Position numbers and translations under genes: made by a program
DNA from: Limisphaerales bacterium
GTDB lineage: Bacteria > Verrucomicrobiota > Verrucomicrobiia > Limisphaerales > PALSA-1396
Assembly: GCA_003140275.1 (NCBI GenBank)
Contig: PLJQ01000486.1
Location: forward strand, 945-15,242
Direction: 5' to 3'
DNA: 14,298 nucleotides
Part shown: positions 7,103-13,509 of the stretch, one piece after another
Position numbering within the stretch: position 1 is the stretch's first letter
How the letters are laid out: each line of letters starts with the position of its first letter
Notes under the pieces: generated by a model
The model's database searches: none
Told to the model about the DNA's origin: nothing
The model's input: the letters and a program-made list of their open reading frames with translations, nothing else

Positions 7103-7618
7103 TCAAGCCGGCGGTTTGACCGTGTGGTTGACCGGATTCTCGATTCTCCATGACAGATAAAAAATAAGACCCACGCCGACGCAGATGGCGCTGTCTGCGG
7201 CGTTGAACGCAGGGAAACCGATTTCACCGCCGCCACGCCGTTGCAGATAAAAATAAATAAAATCAATGACGTGCCGGCGGTCGCTAAGGACGCGGTCGAT
7301 CAAATTGCCCATAATGCCGCCGCAGATCAAACCGAACGCGATTTGGCCGATCCAGGTCCGCGTGTCGAAGTGGTGCCGGGTCAGGAAGAGCGCCACTAGC
7401 GCCACCAGTGCGATCACCGCCAGCAGTTCGTTGTTGCCGGGGGCAAGACTCCAGGCCATTCCGGTGTTGCCCCAGTGGACGAATTTGAAGAAGCCCGGCA
7501 CGATCACCCGCTCTTGCGCGTAGCCCAGGTATTTGAGCACTGCCAATTTGGTTAACTGGTCAACCACCAGCACCAAGAGGGCGACAAACGCAATACGACG
7601 GTTGGGAGTGTGAATCAT
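7103..7618 (-). CDS. lspA: Lipoprotein signal peptidase (signal peptidase II)
   Basis: A 171-aa inner-membrane aspartyl protease that cuts the signal peptide from prolipoproteins after lipidation. Four hydrophobic segments are visible: about 8-27, 62-80, 92-107 and 141-157. The family motifs are intact: 'VVDQLTK' (18-24), 'NTGMAWSL' (51-58), 'GNLIDRV' (104-110), 'HVIDF' (116-120, catalytic Asp119) and 'FNAADSAICVG' (138-148, catalytic Asp142). The open frame extends to an ATG at 7687, which has a possible GGAAG site, but that would add 23 residues with no counterpart in the family. The ATG at 7618 puts the first helix at the normal distance and was preferred. A TATAAT on the minus strand sits four bases before this ATG, too close to be its promoter. 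It is followed by rluD and divergent from a secreted-protein gene. Confidence 0.95.
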   Translation of the reverse strand: MIHTPNRRIAFVALLVLVVDQLTKLAVLKYLGYAQERVIVPGFFKFVHWGNTGMAWSLAPGNNELLAVIALVALVALFLTRHHFDTRTWIGQIAFGLICGGIMGNLIDRVLSDRRHVIDFIYFYLQRRGGGEIGFPAFNAADSAICVGVGLIFYLSWRIENPVNHTVKPPA

Positions 7619-7634
7619 TGTATTATAGGTTTTC

Positions 7635-7725
7635 CACACGGGAAACGTGTGACTGTTTAATCCACAGAGGCGCAAAAGACAATTCATTTCAGGACACTTC
7701 CGGTAGAATTCATTTGTGGATTAAA
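7635..7725. promoter_or_regulatory. Nested inverted and direct repeats between lspA and the divergent secreted-protein gene
   Basis: Three repeat pairs sit in this 91-bp span. A hairpin CACACG (7635-7640) / CGTGTG (7646-7651) has a 5-base loop. An 11-bp perfect inverted pair, TTTAATCCACA (7656-7666) and TGTGGATTAAA (7715-7725), is 48 bp apart. A 9-bp direct repeat AATTCATTT occurs at 7681-7689 and 7707-7715. The position between divergent starts suggests a shared regulatory region. No good paired -35/-10 was found: a TATAAT (minus, 7622-7627) and a TTGACA (plus, 7741-7746) both lack matching partners. Confidence 0.35.
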
Positions 7726-7796
7726 TGTGCGTCGGGATCGTTGACAATGACCTCCGCAAGACGCAAGGTAAGCACAAGTTCAACAAAACGTTTTTT

Positions 7797-8396
7797 ATGA
7801 AGCTATTCATTGTGGTGGTGCTCTTCACGGCCATTTTTGCCACTGATGCGATGGCCAGCGCTCAGGGCGCGTTGATCAAGAAAAAAGCAAAAGATTTTTC
7901 CGATCAGAACTCTGCCAACCAAGGTGTAACACCACCGGTCAAACCCGCAACCCCATCAACGCAGGCGGCAACGCCGCCCTCACCGAACACGCCGAAACTG
8001 AGCGCCACGCAACAACAGAACATCAACCAGCTGGTGGCGGACTTGAAAACCATTAAATCCAAATCGACCGTCACACCTGAACAGAAACAACGATTGAAAC
8101 AAGATTTGCAGTTTGCTGCTGAAGGCACCAGGAAGCCTTCGCCGGAATCCGTCACCAAACTGGCGAACGATTTATCAACAGCGTGGCCCGACCAAAAACT
8201 TTCACCTTCGGAACAAGTGTATCTGGTCCAAAACATCAACGCCGTGATGAACAGTGCGAACATTCCGTTGGCGGAGTCACAAGCTGCGCTCAACAGCGCA
8301 CAAACAATCCTCAAATACAGCGCCATCTCCAAGGAGGACGCCCAGAAAATCGCGAACGACCTCAAGACAATCACCGCCGGGTTACAAAAGAAGTAA
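7797..8396 (+). CDS. Secreted/periplasmic helical protein of unknown function
   Basis: I do not recognise this gene. From the ATG at 7797 it encodes 199 aa: a signal peptide (about 1-20, 'MKLFIVVVLFTAIFATDAMA'), a basic patch ('IKKKAK'), a Pro/Thr/Ala/Gln linker (about 44-67, 'TPPVKPATPSTQAATPP') and a soluble, predicted helical domain (about 68-199). The domain has no Cys and repeats a short theme: 'LVADLKTIK', 'LANDLSTAW' and 'IANDLKTIT'. The open frame continues upstream to an ATG at 7725, but those 24 residues are polar and would bury the signal peptide, so the later ATG was chosen; neither start has a Shine-Dalgarno. It diverges from lspA and converges on murJ with a 21-bp gap and no terminator. 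With no SPII lipobox it is probably periplasmic or secreted rather than a lipoprotein. Confidence 0.8.
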   Translation: MKLFIVVVLFTAIFATDAMASAQGALIKKKAKDFSDQNSANQGVTPPVKPATPSTQAATPPSPNTPKLSATQQQNINQLVADLKTIKSKSTVTPEQKQRLKQDLQFAAEGTRKPSPESVTKLANDLSTAWPDQKLSPSEQVYLVQNINAVMNSANIPLAESQAALNSAQTILKYSAISKEDAQKIANDLKTITAGLQKK

Positions 8397-8417
8397 AGCG
8401 TCTCGGCGTTTGCGCCC

Positions 8418-10004
8418 TTATCGCTGCCGTTTGAATTTTCCAAGAATCAACTCGGCGATTTCTTGCGCGTGACCCACCTTGGCCCAGGCGGTCGCAAGCA
8501 GGTAAACCGAGCCGGCCACTATCGCGGGCACGAAAACCGCGCCGATTTTCAACGCGAATGTTTCGTGGCCTAGCGAATTTTCCCAGAAGCGCCAGCCGTA
8601 CCAGGCAATCAGTCCCGCCACAGTCCCTGCCAGAGCCAAAGGCAACAGTTCGGCGCGTAGCGATGCCATCTCCAGTTTCTTAAGCTTGCGTCGCAGCGCG
8701 TATAGGAGCAGACCCACGTTGACCAGCGACGTGACCGTGTTCGCGATGCCAAGAGCGGCTTGCTTGTATCGCCACACCAACACCGCAGCCAACAGCAGGT
8801 TCAGCACAAGGCAAAACACGCTGGTCTTCATCGGCGTTTTTGTGTCACCCAGCGCGTAGAACGCCCGCGCCAGCACATTCACAACGGAGAAAGCCACCAG
8901 CCCCGGCGCCAGACACACCAACGCCAAGGCGGCCTGGCTTGTGGAAGTGGCGTCGAACTTCCCACGTTCGAACAACAGTCGGATGATCGGCTCGGCCAAG
9001 GCCATAAGCAGCACGGACGCGATGAGATTTGCAAACATGAGATAGCCCAGGCCCTGGCGCAGTTCGCTGCGAAACGCATCGTATTTTTTTTCAGCGGCCA
9101 GACCGGACAACATTGGCAGCAGGTAAGTCGCGAGCGAAATGCCAAACAACCCCTGCGGCAATTCCATCAGGCGCACCGCGTATTCGAACGACGCCACGAT
9201 ATAGTCATCCACCCAGTAGGACAAACCCTGAGTGAGCACGACGTTGATTTGAAAGGCTGCCACGCCGATGGTCGCCGGCAGCATTTGTTTCACGACACGC
9301 CGGACGGTTTCGTTTTTCCACGGCGACGCCCATCGGTAGGCAAATCCTTCGCGCCGCAGTGACGGCAACTGAAAAACCGCCTGTGCCACGCCGGCAGCCA
9401 CCACGCCGATGGCCAGCGCAAAAATCTGCTCATGCAACTCGTGTCCCAAATTCGGCGCGAGCCAAAGCACGGACGCGATCATCACCAAGTTGAGCGTCGC
9501 CGCGCCCAGCGCCGGAATGAAGAAATGCCCGCGCGCGTTGAGCATCCCCATGAACACGGCCGCCAGACAAACCAGCAGCAGATACGGCAGCATCACGCGC
9601 AGCAGTTGCAGCATCAGCAAGGTTTTGCCGCTGAACCGTGTATGTTCGGGGTCAACCTGGCCGCCAAAGGCCAACGCCACAGACACGACCGCTAATCCCG
9701 CAATCACGACCAGGCAGGAGAAGATCACCAAACCGGAAATCACCGCGTTGGCGGCCTGCCACATGGCTCGGTCGCCCTCGAGTTTTTCCTTCTCCTTGAA
9801 AATTGGGATGAACGCGGCTGACAACGCGCCTTCACCAAGCAACCGCCGGAACAAATTGGGAATTTGAAAAGCCAGGACGAACGCGCTCGCCACCCAACTG
9901 GTACCCATGAAGTCGGCGTAAACCATTACGCGAACCATGCCCAGCACTCGGCTGGTCAGGGTGGCCGCGGCCATCGCGCCCGACGACTTCAGCATTTGCG
10001 ACAT
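8418..10004 (-). CDS. murJ: Lipid II flippase MurJ (MviN)
   Basis: A 528-aa polytopic inner-membrane protein of the MOP superfamily that flips lipid II for peptidoglycan synthesis (E. coli MurJ 511 aa, 14 TM helices). The N-terminal signature is clear: 'TSRVLGMVR' (17-25) and 'AFQIPNLFRRLLGEGALSAAFIPIF' split over 45-69. Cavity arginines match E. coli R18, R24, R52 and R270 (here R19, R25, R53, R278), and E273 matches E281 in 'RLMELPQG'. By my alignment the acidic positions D25, D39 and D269 are V26, S40 and V277, which is unusual. The start is the ATG at 10004 (second Met at residue 4), with no Shine-Dalgarno. It lies 68 bp downstream of the MBL-fold hydrolase gene on the same strand, so the two may be co-transcribed. 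Its 3' end converges on the secreted-protein gene. Confidence 0.95.
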   Translation of the reverse strand: MSQMLKSSGAMAAATLTSRVLGMVRVMVYADFMGTSWVASAFVLAFQIPNLFRRLLGEGALSAAFIPIFKEKEKLEGDRAMWQAANAVISGLVIFSCLVVIAGLAVVSVALAFGGQVDPEHTRFSGKTLLMLQLLRVMLPYLLLVCLAAVFMGMLNARGHFFIPALGAATLNLVMIASVLWLAPNLGHELHEQIFALAIGVVAAGVAQAVFQLPSLRREGFAYRWASPWKNETVRRVVKQMLPATIGVAAFQINVVLTQGLSYWVDDYIVASFEYAVRLMELPQGLFGISLATYLLPMLSGLAAEKKYDAFRSELRQGLGYLMFANLIASVLLMALAEPIIRLLFERGKFDATSTSQAALALVCLAPGLVAFSVVNVLARAFYALGDTKTPMKTSVFCLVLNLLLAAVLVWRYKQAALGIANTVTSLVNVGLLLYALRRKLKKLEMASLRAELLPLALAGTVAGLIAWYGWRFWENSLGHETFALKIGAVFVPAIVAGSVYLLATAWAKVGHAQEIAELILGKFKRQR

Positions 10005-10072
10005 CGCGCCGCGAGTTTAGAGAACGGAGTCCAAAGTGCAAATTGTTAGCGTTCGATTACAAGGCCGACGGA

Positions 10073-10855
10073 CTACAAGGTGATTTCCTCGCCATCATGC
10101 GCAAAGGAAAAAGGAATGTCCGGCAGCATTTGGGCTGCGAGCAGGCGCGTCTCCTCCAAATCATCCCAATACCGCCGGCCCACGTGGGTAAAGACAATTC
10201 GCCTGATGTCGCGGCCTTTCAAATAGCGAAACAAATCCTGCGGTTTGAAATGCGCCAGTTCGCAGACCAGCAGATCAAGCGGTTTCTCCAGCAACGGTGA
10301 CAAGTCCTCCGGCGCGCCGATGTCTGCGCTGTGCCCGATGCGCAGCCGGTCCGATTCGAGCAGAAAACAATACGCGACAAAATCCTGCGGATATTTCTTT
10401 TGAAAGGACGCGCGCAAACTGTCCAGGTGCGACGAGTGAAACGGCGTGACGCGCACATTGTGAGTGACCACCGGTTGGCCGGCGTGCAACGGTTCAAACA
10501 ACAAGCGAAATGCCAGCAGTTCGTCAAAAAGATAAGCCGCGTCGAGCATCTGGCGAAGCGGCTTGATCCCGTCAGCGGGCAGATGAATCGGCAAATCTTT
10601 CTGCCGTTGCTCCAGCCAGAAACCCTGCATGAGCATGAAAAAACCGGCGATGTGATCGGAATGAAGATGCGAAATGAAAATCCGGTCGATGGTGTCGTAG
10701 TCCGGTCCAGTGGACTTGTAGCTGCAACTGATTGGTTCACCACAATCAATCAAAAAAGTGACCTTCCCAAAACGATAAAGAAAAGCGGCATGCGTGCGGT
10801 CGGCGCAAGGCCAGCCGTCGCCGACGCCGAAGCACTTTAAAGAAAATTTATTCAT
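10073..10855 (-). CDS. Metallo-beta-lactamase-fold hydrolase (RNase Z-like subgroup)
   Basis: A 260-aa cytoplasmic MBL-fold protein with no signal peptide. The full two-metal ligand set appears in order: 'SHLHSDH' (62-68, HxHxDH), a His in 'FHSSHLDS' (139-146), the bridging Asp in 'GHSADIG' (174-180, D178) and 'FTHVGRRYW' (222-230, H224). The N-terminus ('FGVGDGWP', 'RTHAAFLYRFG', 'LIDCGE') and general layout resemble the RNase Z/phosphodiesterase branch. I see no tRNA-binding flexible arm, so tRNA 3' processing is not claimed; the substrate is unknown. The frame opens with a TTG at 10864, but the ATG three codons later is preferred; neither has a Shine-Dalgarno. It is likely the first gene of a pair with murJ. 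Confidence 0.88.
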   Translation of the reverse strand: MNKFSLKCFGVGDGWPCADRTHAAFLYRFGKVTFLIDCGEPISCSYKSTGPDYDTIDRIFISHLHSDHIAGFFMLMQGFWLEQRQKDLPIHLPADGIKPLRQMLDAAYLFDELLAFRLLFEPLHAGQPVVTHNVRVTPFHSSHLDSLRASFQKKYPQDFVAYCFLLESDRLRIGHSADIGAPEDLSPLLEKPLDLLVCELAHFKPQDLFRYLKGRDIRRIVFTHVGRRYWDDLEETRLLAAQMLPDIPFSFAHDGEEITL

Positions 10856-10910
10856 GCAATCCAATGTCGGCGAGATTCATAACGAACAAACAAGGCGGAA
10901 TGCAAGCCGA

Positions 10911-10974
10911 GAGCTGTAGCAGCGGGCTATGACCGCAGCAAATTTTAGCAACGCTCACAGAGCGCCGCTATCTC
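10911..10974. repeat. Imperfect inverted repeat (about 64 bp) overlapping the folA stop
   Basis: The left arm (from GAG at 10911, with TAGCAGCG and CTATGACCGC) and the right arm (to CTC at 10974) are imperfect inverted complements: by hand about 19 of 27 positions pair, with AAATTT in the middle. The right arm contains a tight 5-bp hairpin, CGCTC-aca-GAGCG (10952-10964), and runs over the folA stop codon (10968-10970). There is no T-tract long enough to call a terminator. It looks like a dispersed hairpin element (REP/MITE-like). From memory, 'CTGTAGC..CTATGACCGC' arms resemble repeats scattered in other genomes of this type, but that is unverified. Confidence 0.5.
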
Positions 10975-11546
10975 AAACCACGATGACGATAATGCAGGAT
11001 TTTGAACTCCGGGGTGTCCACGATTTCCTCAACTAATTCAAAACGATCTTCAAACGGGGGGAAAAAGGCGTCGCCTTCATATTCGCGTTTGACCAGCGTG
11101 AGGTAGAGATCGGAACAATGCGGCAGCAATTGTTCGTAAATCTGCGCGCCACCGCAGATGAAGAAATCGAGCGGCGAATCTGCAGGGCTGAGGTTGAGAA
11201 AATTCTTGACGAGGCGCAGATCCGTCGCGGCCACGCCGCCGATACGGGGCAGTTCGAACTGGAACGGCGCCGCAACGCGTGTCTTGCCCCGTGCCACCCA
11301 CGCGTCCGCGAACAATTCCGGGAAGTCTTTCTGGAGACGGCCCGGATGCCGGGTCAGCACAATGTTGATGCGCTTGGAAAGCGGTTTGCCCAGACTTTCG
11401 AAGGTCTTCCGGCCCATGACCACCACGTTGCCGGCGGTCATTTTTTTGAACCACTGGAAATCCTCCGGCAGATGCCACGGGATTTTGTTGCCCTCGCCAA
11501 TCACGCGGTTGAGCGACATGGCGGCGATGGCTTTGAAGTGCTTCAC
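10968..11546 (-). CDS. folA: Dihydrofolate reductase
   Basis: A 192-aa enzyme reducing dihydrofolate to tetrahydrofolate with NADPH. Motifs run in family order: 'FKAIAAMSLNRVIGEGNKIP' (4-23), 'WHLPEDFQWFK' (24-34, with D29 aligning to the catalytic Asp27 of E. coli), 'VVVMGRKTFESLGKPL' (41-56), 'NIVLTR' (61-66), 'FFICGGAQIYEQLLP' (128-142, the NADPH-binding GGxxIY) and 'DLYLTLV' (146-152). The GTG at 11546 gives the normal N-terminus; an upstream TTG at 11582 would add 12 residues unlike the family. About 35 extra residues lie between the NIVLTR strand and the GG loop (roughly 72-110) compared with the 159-aa E. coli enzyme. No thyA is adjacent in this window. The gene lies upstream of, and on the same strand as, the MBL hydrolase, with a repeat element between. 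Confidence 0.95.
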   Translation of the reverse strand: MKHFKAIAAMSLNRVIGEGNKIPWHLPEDFQWFKKMTAGNVVVMGRKTFESLGKPLSKRINIVLTRHPGRLQKDFPELFADAWVARGKTRVAAPFQFELPRIGGVAATDLRLVKNFLNLSPADSPLDFFICGGAQIYEQLLPHCSDLYLTLVKREYEGDAFFPPFEDRFELVEEIVDTPEFKILHYRHRGLR

Positions 11547-11750
11547 GCTCGCGATGCTGGCGCATTGTGGAAGGGCCGTCAATCTGGCGCGACTCCGGCT
11601 TCACAAGTTACGGCTTTCATAGACGGCCTGGGCGATGCCGACTGAAAGGACTCAGTCCGTAGTATTGACACATGTGGCCCAACTCACGGCTCCACATTTG
11701 CAGCAAGTCTTAAGCAATTCCGGCTCCGCCACCAATCGCCTGGCATTGCC

Positions 11751-12779
11751 TTAATTCTTTCGATACCGCAGCCAGACCAATCCGGCCAATCCCACCAGCA
11801 ACAGGCCGCTGACCGCCCAGATGCTGCTGCTGGAATGTTGCGGGAAATATCGCAGTGCGGTGGCGCCGACGGCCGGGCCGAGGAAAATTCCCGCCCCGAT
11901 GGCCGCCTCATGCACACCGCCATGTTCCCCTTTGGTTTCGCCCACATCCATCGAGTAGAAAAGGGAAGAGTAATAAATCAAACCGATGGCCAGTCCAAAA
12001 ATGATTTGCGCCACGAGGATCACCCAAAATTGCGCGACCAGCAGCAGCACGGCAAAACTCGCAATCAGTAAAAGATAGGCGGCCAGCAAGAATCCGAAGC
12101 GATAATGCCAGCCGGCCCAAAGCCAGAGTATTACGAACGTGCCCAGGCGCGCGAAAAACCAGATCGAACAAAAAAAACCGGCCAACGTCGGGGAGAGTTC
12201 CAGTTTTCGAGCCAGATCGGGAATCAGCGGGATCACGGTGTTGATCGCCACGTAAGCAAAAGGATTGGCCAGCCACGCCATGCGCAGAAAGGTTTTCGCG
12301 CGGGCGGGCGACGGCCTGTTCGGATCCGGCGGAGGCATTTTTGACTCTGCTGGCGCCGGCGGTAGGTTTGCATGAAGTATTTTTAGCCAGAACACGAGAC
12401 CGAATTGCCCGATGACCATCGCCAGCGGCAGATAAAAAATAATCTTGTGGCTGATGTGGTCGTAAAGTGTGCCGCCGATGAAGAACGCCGCGGCGTTCGT
12501 GGCCGCCCATGTGATGTTGTAGATGCCGACGGCATGCGGGACGTGTTCGGGCGTGTCGCCTTCGCTCACCAGCGCCTCGATGGTGGGCCAGATGAAGCAC
12601 ATGCCGATGTTGGTGATACATGCGGTCACGATTTTGGCTCCGACCGTGTGCAGCAGCAAGCCGGAGGCCAGCCCGACGGCCATCAGGCCAAAGCCGAATT
12701 TCAGGGCGTTGAAATAGCCGAATCGCGCGGCGAGCTTGCCGGCCTGCCAGGAGGCAAGCGTGTAAATCAGACCAATCAA
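11751..12779 (-). CDS. MFS transporter, main body (342 codons from the first usable start after an in-frame stop)
   Basis: A hydrophobic protein of the major facilitator superfamily, with about ten membrane helices in this part and an intracellular central loop rich in Pro ('PPAPAESKMPPPDPNRPSP', about 150-170). 'GKLAARFGYFNALKFG' (14-29) corresponds to the loop 2-3 region of MFS carriers. The true gene starts further upstream: the frame continues with 'NYLYFFFRDQFGFNDRQNLL' to a TGA at 12852-12854, and beyond that TGA it continues in the same frame to a GTG at 12926 (see separate entry). The TTG at 12779 is only the first candidate start; from there helix 1 would be missing, so a functional transporter from this piece alone is doubtful. 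The substrate cannot be inferred. No terminator is visible after its stop. Confidence 0.75.
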   Translation of the reverse strand: MIGLIYTLASWQAGKLAARFGYFNALKFGFGLMAVGLASGLLLHTVGAKIVTACITNIGMCFIWPTIEALVSEGDTPEHVPHAVGIYNITWAATNAAAFFIGGTLYDHISHKIIFYLPLAMVIGQFGLVFWLKILHANLPPAPAESKMPPPDPNRPSPARAKTFLRMAWLANPFAYVAINTVIPLIPDLARKLELSPTLAGFFCSIWFFARLGTFVILWLWAGWHYRFGFLLAAYLLLIASFAVLLLVAQFWVILVAQIIFGLAIGLIYYSSLFYSMDVGETKGEHGGVHEAAIGAGIFLGPAVGATALRYFPQHSSSSIWAVSGLLLVGLAGLVWLRYRKN

Positions 12780-12851
12780 CGCCGCGAGCAGGAGGTTTTG
12801 GCGATCGTTGAAGCCAAACTGGTCGCGAAAGAAGAAATAGAGGTAATTGAA

Positions 12852-12926
12852 TCATATCACCACCGCGAAGGAATTGATGCCTTCGATGGTGAAACAGGCG
12901 GCGCGGAATTTCTGGGGCGGGGTCAC
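12852..12926 (-). pseudogene. 5' end of the MFS gene, separated from the body by an in-frame TGA
   Basis: From GTG at 12926 the reverse strand reads M-TPPQKFRAACFTIEGINSF-AVVI and then TGA at codon 25, after which the same frame goes on as FNYLYFFF and the rest of the transporter. The peptide is the expected first half of helix 1 of an MFS carrier, so the stop is inside a real gene and no frameshift is needed to join the parts. The GTG overlaps the Nudix stop (GTGA, 12923-12926), typical of operon coupling. The full-length product would be 391 aa. Possible causes are a single-base mutation (for example Trp TGG to TGA), an assembly error, or stop-codon readthrough. Other genes here use TGA as a stop, so a reassigned code is unlikely. 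Confidence 0.75.
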
Positions 12927-13420
12927 CGGCGGGAAATTTCCTCGATGGCCTTGCGGCAATACCACTTTACGGCGTCAGTCATTGGGGGAATGAGTTTATC
13001 CAAATCCGCGGCATTGCACCAGCGAATGTCGTGATGCTCTTCAACCGCTAAAGTTGGATTTGCAGAAACGCCGCTTTGCGGCATTTGGTGGCCCACCGGC
13101 GCTGCCGGTCGCGCCCAGTAAATCATGCCGATGTGTTCGTGCGTGTCGCTGATGCGGTGGATGTCCAGAAACCGTGGTGCGATGAGCGCGCGCGTTCCGG
13201 GCGAGGTCGTGGGCGGACGTTCGCCGAGCAATTCCACGTCGAGGCTGCTTTCTTCCTTGGCCTCACGGAGCGCGGCCTGCTCCGGATCTTCGTCCAATTC
13301 GATGTGCCCGCCCAGCGGCAACCATTTGTCCAGCTTGCGGTGATGGATGATCAACACCTTGCCGTCGTGAACGACAAAAATCGCGACGGTGAAATCAATT
13401 TTTTCGTGGATGTGGGCCAT
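12923..13420 (-). CDS. Nudix hydrolase
   Basis: A 165-aa protein of the Nudix family, which cleaves nucleoside diphosphates linked to another group using Mg2+. The Nudix box lies at residues 38-60: G38-x5-E44-x7-R52-E53-A-K-E56-E57-S-S-L. All metal-binding glutamates are present, but the conserved Gly near the end of the box is Ser59. It starts 'MAHIHEKIDFTVAIFVVHDG'; the 23 codons before this Met fall in a repeat element and carry no family similarity, so the later ATG at 13420 was chosen. Its stop overlaps the GTG of the MFS gene by 4 bp, suggesting one operon, perhaps import or export plus clean-up of a nucleotide-like compound. The substrate is unknown. The residues around 'LPLGGHIELDE' resemble the general hydrolases often annotated as MutT/ADP-ribose type. 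Confidence 0.9.
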   Translation of the reverse strand: MAHIHEKIDFTVAIFVVHDGKVLIIHHRKLDKWLPLGGHIELDEDPEQAALREAKEESSLDVELLGERPPTTSPGTRALIAPRFLDIHRISDTHEHIGMIYWARPAAPVGHQMPQSGVSANPTLAVEEHHDIRWCNAADLDKLIPPMTDAVKWYCRKAIEEISRR

Positions 13421-13431
13421 GTTGGAAAAAC

Positions 13432-13509
13432 GTGACTGGTGATTTGTGAATGGTGAAGACGTGCTACGCTTTGACCATTCACCATCCACGATTCACCATT
13501 TACTCAATA
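13432..13509. repeat. Heptamer-phased inverted repeat element 1
   Basis: Four 7-bp units at 13432-13459 (GTGACTG, GTGATTT, GTGAATG, GTGAAGA) precede a 15-bp centre. Five 7-bp units in the opposite sense follow at 13475-13509 (CCATTCA, CCATCCA, CGATTCA, CCATTTA, CTCAATA). The arms fold into one long hairpin: GTGAATGGT (13446-13454) pairs perfectly with ACCATTCAC (13474-13482), and by hand 24 of 31 positions pair over the whole arm. On the minus strand the hairpin is followed by TTTTT (complement of 13426-13430), so it could also stop transcription. It fills the gap between the stop of the FmdB-like gene (13504) and the Nudix start (13420). Confidence 0.75.

Noticed and set aside
5881..7119. 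412-codon plus-strand open frame across the end of the membrane-protein gene and rluD
   Set aside because: It runs antisense to rluD, whose catalytic motifs are intact, and shows no domain of its own. High-GC codon bias makes such antisense frames common here.
7741..7746. Perfect TTGACA as the promoter of the secreted-protein gene
   Set aside because: No reasonable -10 hexamer occurs 16-18 bp downstream.
8405..8416. GGCG-tttg-CGCC between the secreted-protein gene and murJ as a shared terminator
   Set aside because: The stem is only 4 bp and no T-tract follows on either strand.
10073..11546. A folate or tRNA-processing operon (folA plus RNase Z-like gene)
   Set aside because: The MBL protein shows no RNase Z flexible arm, the genes are separated by a repeat element, and no other folate gene is near.
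11665..11670. TTGACA on the plus strand between folA and the MFS gene
   Set aside because: Both flanking genes are on the minus strand, there is no -10 partner, and no plus-strand gene follows.
12852..12854. Selenocysteine or reassigned UGA codon in the MFS gene
   Set aside because: No SECIS-like stem-loop follows, no redox motif is present, and other genes in the window (LTD/Ig, Nudix, FmdB-like) end with TGA.
11908..12855. 315-codon minus-strand frame starting with an ATG overlapping the TGA in the MFS gene
   Set aside because: It is a shifted frame, rich in Arg and Pro, with no membrane helices; the MFS frame beside it is clearly the coding one. A frameshift explanation is not needed because the MFS frame is continuous on both sides of the TGA.
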